Positions 14,533-17,751 of a stretch of 17,751 nucleotides of DNA are shown piece by piece. The stretch lies in assembly GCA_014729935.1 (NCBI GenBank), contig WJJB01000073.1, positions 1 to 17,751 of the forward strand, written 5' to 3'. Within the stretch, counting starts at the first letter, position 1; each line of letters begins with the position of its first letter. The notes under the pieces are model-generated. The model saw only the letters and a list, made by a program, of their open reading frames with translations. It was not told the DNA's origin and did not search any database. The stretch is from Candidatus Bathyarchaeota archaeon. GTDB lineage: Archaea > Asgardarchaeota > Lokiarchaeia > Sigyniarchaeales > Sigyniarchaeaceae. A program made the position numbers and the translations under genes.

Positions 14533-15495
14533 TCATTCACCATCCATGGAGCCATCCTGCAAGTCAAGCAAGTAAGCAAGAGCCAAGGGAAGGAATATGG
14601 TCGCATCGCACACCACCGTCACGTGAGCTGCGTCGGGATTGACCTTCCCCCACGATATCGCCTCATCAAGGGATGCCCCGCTCAATCCCCCGGGTTCGGG
14701 ACGGTCCATGGTTACCTGCACTGCCCGCGTGGCACTATTCGGGGAGAATTGAAGTGCTTGAAAGGTGAAGTTTTTCGGAACACCCCCACCAACAATGAAC
14801 ACCCCGACATTCTCCATGTCCCATGCCATGGTAATGAATCTATCGAGATCGTGGAACATATCCAGCTTCAAGCCACGATGGTTCAGCATGAGCTGCACGC
14901 CAAGGCCACAATCGGTGAAGGCAGGGCAGAAAATGGGGACCCCTTTCAAGTGGCAGTTCCTGATGATGGAATCCTGCACGTTACCAGGTGCCAGCCGTTC
15001 CATTTCCCGGCCAAGAAAATCGAGGAAGTCCACCAATGGCATTTCCTTGTCAAATATCAAATCCTGGATGAAATCTTCCAAGGTTTCATAGGATTCATTC
15101 GGCATGAACACGTCGTAAATGCGGTTGGTTCCATGCTCTAGCAATGACCTGTCATCGGCTGCTTGGGACCCTTGCAAGTGATGGCATCCAAGGGCTTCGA
15201 TGACATCATGGGTGAGATTAGCACCGGTTGTCACCAGCACGTCCACGAAACCATTCGAGATGAAATCTGAGATGATAGCTCGCATTCCCGCGGGAACCAT
15301 TGCACCTGCCAATGTCATTATTTTCGTGCAATCGGCATCACAAACCATATCGTGGAGCACTTCACACGCTTCCGCCACTCGCTTTGCATTGAAACCTGTA
15401 CCACCAAGTTTTGAAACGAGCTTGGCTATTCCATCACCGGGGGTCACTTTTACTTGATCGACATGCTTCGGATTATCACCCGTCACGTGCACCAC
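14533..15495 (-). CDS. dys: Deoxyhypusine synthase
   Basis: Uses NAD and spermidine to transfer an aminobutyl group to a lysine of translation factor aIF5A, the first and in archaea often the key step of hypusine formation. The 320 residues include the NAD-binding TLAGAMVPAGMR (61-72) and TTGANLTHDVIEALG (89-103), the GGGVPKNF loop, and the active-site block GGLSGASLDEAISWGK ending in catalytic Lys284. Length is normal for archaea. The likely start is the first of two adjacent GTG codons (15495); GTG 15486 is also possible. A TATA-like TTTTTATT lies about 30 bases upstream, so the message is probably leaderless or nearly so. Tsr3 follows immediately and is probably in the same transcript. Confidence 0.95.
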   Translation of the reverse strand: MVHVTGDNPKHVDQVKVTPGDGIAKLVSKLGGTGFNAKRVAEACEVLHDMVCDADCTKIMTLAGAMVPAGMRAIISDFISNGFVDVLVTTGANLTHDVIEALGCHHLQGSQAADDRSLLEHGTNRIYDVFMPNESYETLEDFIQDLIFDKEMPLVDFLDFLGREMERLAPGNVQDSIIRNCHLKGVPIFCPAFTDCGLGVQLMLNHRGLKLDMFHDLDRFITMAWDMENVGVFIVGGGVPKNFTFQALQFSPNSATRAVQVTMDRPEPGGLSGASLDEAISWGKVNPDAAHVTVVCDATIFLPLALAYLLDLQDGSMDGE

Positions 15496-15519
15496 TACTA
15501 GAGGGGAAGTTCACCTACC

Positions 15520-15530
15520 TAATAAAAACC
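15520..15530 (-). promoter_or_regulatory. TATA-like box of deoxyhypusine synthase, possibly also a terminator
   Basis: The minus strand reads GGTTTTTATTA, about 30 bases before the GTG at 15495. The T run also follows a hairpin on the aIF2-gamma side, so it could both end that transcript and start this one. Confidence 0.45.
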
Positions 15531-15546
15531 GTCCATTCAACTTGGT

Positions 15547-15578
15547 CCAAGGCAGGTCAACCTGTCCAATTGCCTTGG
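15547..15578 (-). terminator. Hairpin downstream of aIF2-gamma
   Basis: CCAAGGCA (15547-15554) and TGCCTTGG (15571-15578) form an eight-pair stem with a smaller AGGT/ACCT stem inside. It lies 131 bases beyond the aIF2-gamma stop, with a T run 17 bases further on in the direction of transcription. Confidence 0.35.
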
Positions 15579-15708
15579 GTGCGAGCATGAAAGCTCCGTG
15601 GGCCTCAAGGTTTCGAGAATTGAATCCCATTATCCAATTCATCCAAATCATGAACGACTTGGTTTCCTCCAGCTCAGTTGGGGAAAAGAAATAGGGAGAT
15701 AAGTTACA

Positions 15709-17100
15709 TTACTCGGTGGATAGTAAGGTGCCATATCCGACCAGGCGCCAGCGTTTGTTGATCAGGCGGGATATGGCTAATGACATCCCGGGATCGGCAC
15801 AAATGCGGCGCTTCAAGGAGATCTCAGTTTTCTTCTTGGAAAGATCTTCTATGGAACCCAACGTTGTCGTGGTGCCGATTGAAAGCATCAGGTTCTCGCC
15901 ATGGCGTAGGGGATCTACTTTTATTTTTTCCTCGGTACCAAGCACGAAGTCCATCAAGTTCGCCTTGATGAAAATGGTGTCGGCACTATCAGGGAGATCC
16001 CCTTTCCTGCCAAGCAAATTCCCGATCAATCCATCAGATTTCGTGAGGCTGGGATCCAGCTTTGTCTTGATTCCCAGCAAGCCGCCAGGCCCGGCACTGT
16101 CAACCAAGGTATTACCCACGCTAATGGATTCCACGGTCGTGGTGAGCTCGATGTATTTTCCATCGACCAAGATACCTGGCTTTATCTCGATCTCGTCGCC
16201 AACGGCCAAGTATCCACCACCAAGAGTGCCGCCGATGACTCCACCTTTCAAATCTTTAATTTTCGTTCCAGGCTTGTTGATATCAAAGCTACGGGCAATA
16301 AAGAAACGAGTTGGACTATCGAGATCACGATCTGGCGTGGGGATGTTCTTTTCGATGTGCATCAAGAGCTCATGAAGGTTCACCCGGAAAATTGCAGACA
16401 CGGGGATCACGGGAGCATTCTCCACGATTGTATTCTTTACGTACGACTTGATTTGCTGGAAATTTTTCACTGATTTTTCTTTTTCAACCGCATCGATTTT
16501 ATTCTGCACGATAACGATGTTCTCGATATTCATGATCTCTAATGCGGCAAGATGCTCCTTGGTTTGTGGTTGCGGAACGGTTTCATCTGCAGCAATCAAC
16601 AGGCACGCTCCATCCATCAAGGACGCTCCCGAAAGCATGGTTGCCATGAGGATCTCGTGGCCCGGCGCATCGACGAACGCCACCTTCCTGAGAAATTCGA
16701 TCTTTCCCCCGCAAGTCGGGCATTCCTGGTACTTAACCTTTTTCTTGCCGAGTTGCTGGTACTCCTGCTTTATCATTTCCTTGGTCCAGTAGCAATCGGG
16801 CTCGGGACATTCCGTGCACTTTGCGATAATTGCATCGGCATATCCCAGCTTGATGGAAATGCCACGCTCGATTTCCTCGCTATACCTGTCCGTCCATTGG
16901 CCCGAGAGTGCCTCGGTCAGGGTTGTCTTGCCATGATCCACGTGACCCACCAAGCCGAGATTGATTTCAGCCTGCACCTTCTCCGCTTCCTTTAGCGTGA
17001 TCTTGGACTTATCGACGGGTTCTGGTCTCTTGCTGGCTGCGGTTTCCTTCCCTTTGGACGAGCTTGATGATGACGAGGTGCTTTTCTTCTTTTTACCCAA
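15709..17100 (-). CDS. eif2g: Translation initiation factor 2 subunit gamma (aIF2-gamma)
   Basis: The GTP-binding core of aIF2, which brings initiator Met-tRNA to the small ribosomal subunit. From the TTG at 17100 there are 463 residues: a lysine/serine-rich tail (2-35), GHVDHGKTT (52-60), a zinc knuckle with Cys95, Cys98, Cys103, Cys127 and Cys130, DAPGHE (144-149) and NKID (200-203). The second and third beta-barrel domains follow, ending in RRICADPGMSLAISR and WRLVGYGTL. Archaeal factors are usually near 410 residues, so the N-terminal extension is unusual. TTG 17100 is chosen because GTGAG lies six bases upstream and a TTTTAAAG box lies 65 bases upstream; the open frame extends to 17445 but that part is a shadow of the next gene and the gap. 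Confidence 0.95.
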   Translation of the reverse strand: MGKKKKSTSSSSSSSKGKETAASKRPEPVDKSKITLKEAEKVQAEINLGLVGHVDHGKTTLTEALSGQWTDRYSEEIERGISIKLGYADAIIAKCTECPEPDCYWTKEMIKQEYQQLGKKKVKYQECPTCGGKIEFLRKVAFVDAPGHEILMATMLSGASLMDGACLLIAADETVPQPQTKEHLAALEIMNIENIVIVQNKIDAVEKEKSVKNFQQIKSYVKNTIVENAPVIPVSAIFRVNLHELLMHIEKNIPTPDRDLDSPTRFFIARSFDINKPGTKIKDLKGGVIGGTLGGGYLAVGDEIEIKPGILVDGKYIELTTTVESISVGNTLVDSAGPGGLLGIKTKLDPSLTKSDGLIGNLLGRKGDLPDSADTIFIKANLMDFVLGTEEKIKVDPLRHGENLMLSIGTTTTLGSIEDLSKKKTEISLKRRICADPGMSLAISRLINKRWRLVGYGTLLSTE

Positions 17101-17159
17101 AATTGGCTCACTTTGACGTGTGAATATCGTGCAACTGGGTACAGCTAGGATGGCATTTT

Positions 17160-17167
17160 CTTTAAAA
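17160..17167 (-). promoter_or_regulatory. TATA-like box of aIF2-gamma
   Basis: TTTTAAAG on the minus strand lies about 65 bases before the TTG start, predicting a leader of around 38 bases. It shows that the frame upstream of 17100 is not translated as part of aIF2-gamma. Confidence 0.5.
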
Positions 17168-17291
17168 GTTGCGCCTGATGGCTCAAGTGGCATCCTAAAA
17201 CACGGACGTTGGAACCAAGACCGAGTACAGCGAGTCAGCAAGAAAGCTAATGCAAGATACCACCGGATAATCCATCCATTTGCCAGTCTAG

Positions 17292-17751
17292 CTATCTTTT
17301 TCCTTTCTTGGAACCTTCCACGATGATGTATTCTCCCGAGATGGAATCCCGCTTGATCTTCGTGGAACAGACGGGACAGATGCCATGCTCGGTGATGAAG
17401 ATGGTGGCACAAAGGTAATGCGCCTCGCGATGACAATTCGGGCATTCAAACAAGTCGGTGTCGTTCTCGTAGATGGCCTTGTAACATACGATGCATTTTC
17501 CACGGATGGGAACGCCATCATGCACGTCCTTGATCTCGATGATGCGGGGATCACCACCTTCCTCTTCAGGAGTACTACCTGATCCTTCGTTCTCATCTTC
17601 TTCCCAAAAGTCAAGTGGGATATCTTCTTGAATGCTTGTGGGAACCTTCATGGGCTTGAAATTGAGCTCCAAGGCACCATCATCACTTGCAGGATTTTCC
17701 TGATCACTCCCATCATGGGCATCATCAATGCTTGAATGCCGGTTGATGTCC
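17292..17751 (-). CDS. Acidic protein with C-terminal C4HC3 RING/PHD-like zinc finger, 5' end outside window
   Basis: The frame is open from the right edge (153 codons within the window), so the N-terminus is probably missing; TTG 17672 and ATG 17651 are internal alternatives. The first 70 or so residues are acidic and low-complexity (DDAHDGSDQENP, FWEEDENEG, TPEEEGGD) and probably disordered. Residues 86-128 then hold CIVC, CPNC, a His-x2-Cys pair (HYLC) and CPVC, with spacing C-x2-C-x13-C-x2-C-x4-H-x2-C-x10-C-x2-C. That is the C4HC3 pattern of PHD and RING-variant fingers and of the Nse1-type RING-like domain. Such domains bind partner proteins or act as ubiquitin ligases. A basic tail (EGSKKGKR) ends the protein. 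aIF2-gamma follows 191 bases downstream. Function is not known. Confidence 0.75.
   Translation of the reverse strand, partial: DINRHSSIDDAHDGSDQENPASDDGALELNFKPMKVPTSIQEDIPLDFWEEDENEGSGSTPEEEGGDPRIIEIKDVHDGVPIRGKCIVCYKAIYENDTDLFECPNCHREAHYLCATIFITEHGICPVCSTKIKRDSISGEYIIVEGSKKGKR

Noticed and set aside
14529..14606. Upstream extension of the Tsr3 frame
   Set aside because: It overlaps the end of deoxyhypusine synthase, and the family begins near the LHVLHYNQCD block; ATG 14528 with a Shine-Dalgarno-like site is enough.
17101..17445. Upstream extension of the aIF2-gamma frame by 115 codons
   Set aside because: It covers the gap with the TATA box and runs into the zinc-finger gene in another frame; its residues look like a shadow and match nothing in aIF2-gamma.
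1..17751. tRNA genes, rRNA, CRISPR arrays, insertion sequences
   Set aside because: No T-arm with pairing stem, no regularly spaced repeats, and no transposase or integrase motifs were seen in reading the window.

Overview
This window most likely comes from an archaeon of the Asgard (Promethearchaeati) lineage. The archaeal signals are a thermosome subunit, gamma subunit of translation initiation factor 2, deoxyhypusine synthase, a TrpB2-type tryptophan synthase beta chain, AT-rich TATA-like boxes upstream of several genes, and few strong Shine-Dalgarno sequences. The more specific signals are a eukaryote-type ribosomal protein L22e (1305-1652, minus), a small GTPase of the MglA/Arf-like group (5794-6546), and an acidic protein with a C4HC3 RING/PHD-like zinc finger at the right edge. 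The lineage is inferred from gene content; no marker was placed on a tree.

Layout. Bases 1-2434 are read leftward: a metallophosphoesterase cut by the window edge, a 537-base gap with several inverted repeats and no convincing gene, L22e, and an unrecognised cysteine-containing protein whose C-terminal half resembles an OmpR/PhoB-type winged helix. Bases 2537-9022 are read rightward: a roughly ten-helix membrane protein rich in intramembrane histidines, an FAD-dependent oxidoreductase, a 490-base gap, the GTPase, a LeuA/CimA-family acyltransferase, and a free-standing MetH-activation-domain-like protein. TrpB2 (9080-10468) points back left. A repeat-rich 380-base region separates it from a rightward membrane protein of the CPBP (CAAX-protease-like) fold whose catalytic glutamates are glutamines. 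Then come the thermosome (rightward) and a leftward block for translation and ribosome functions: Tsr3, deoxyhypusine synthase, aIF2-gamma and the zinc-finger protein.

How the genes relate. The right-hand third is an information-processing neighbourhood: protein folding (thermosome), 16S rRNA modification (Tsr3), aIF5A hypusination (deoxyhypusine synthase) and initiator tRNA delivery (aIF2-gamma). Tsr3 may be translated from the tail of the deoxyhypusine synthase message. The middle holds amino-acid biosynthesis (branched-chain or isoleucine precursor synthesis, and tryptophan) and corrinoid methyltransferase upkeep. Several genes have a TATA-like box 22-30 bases before the start codon, which suggests leaderless or nearly leaderless mRNAs.

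No single obvious new multi-gene system stands out. The items most worth a second look are the repeat and palindrome cluster upstream of trpB, the glutamine-substituted CPBP protein, the histidine-rich membrane protein beside the FAD oxidoreductase, the zinc-finger protein next to aIF2-gamma, and the possibly structured gap at 830-1221.
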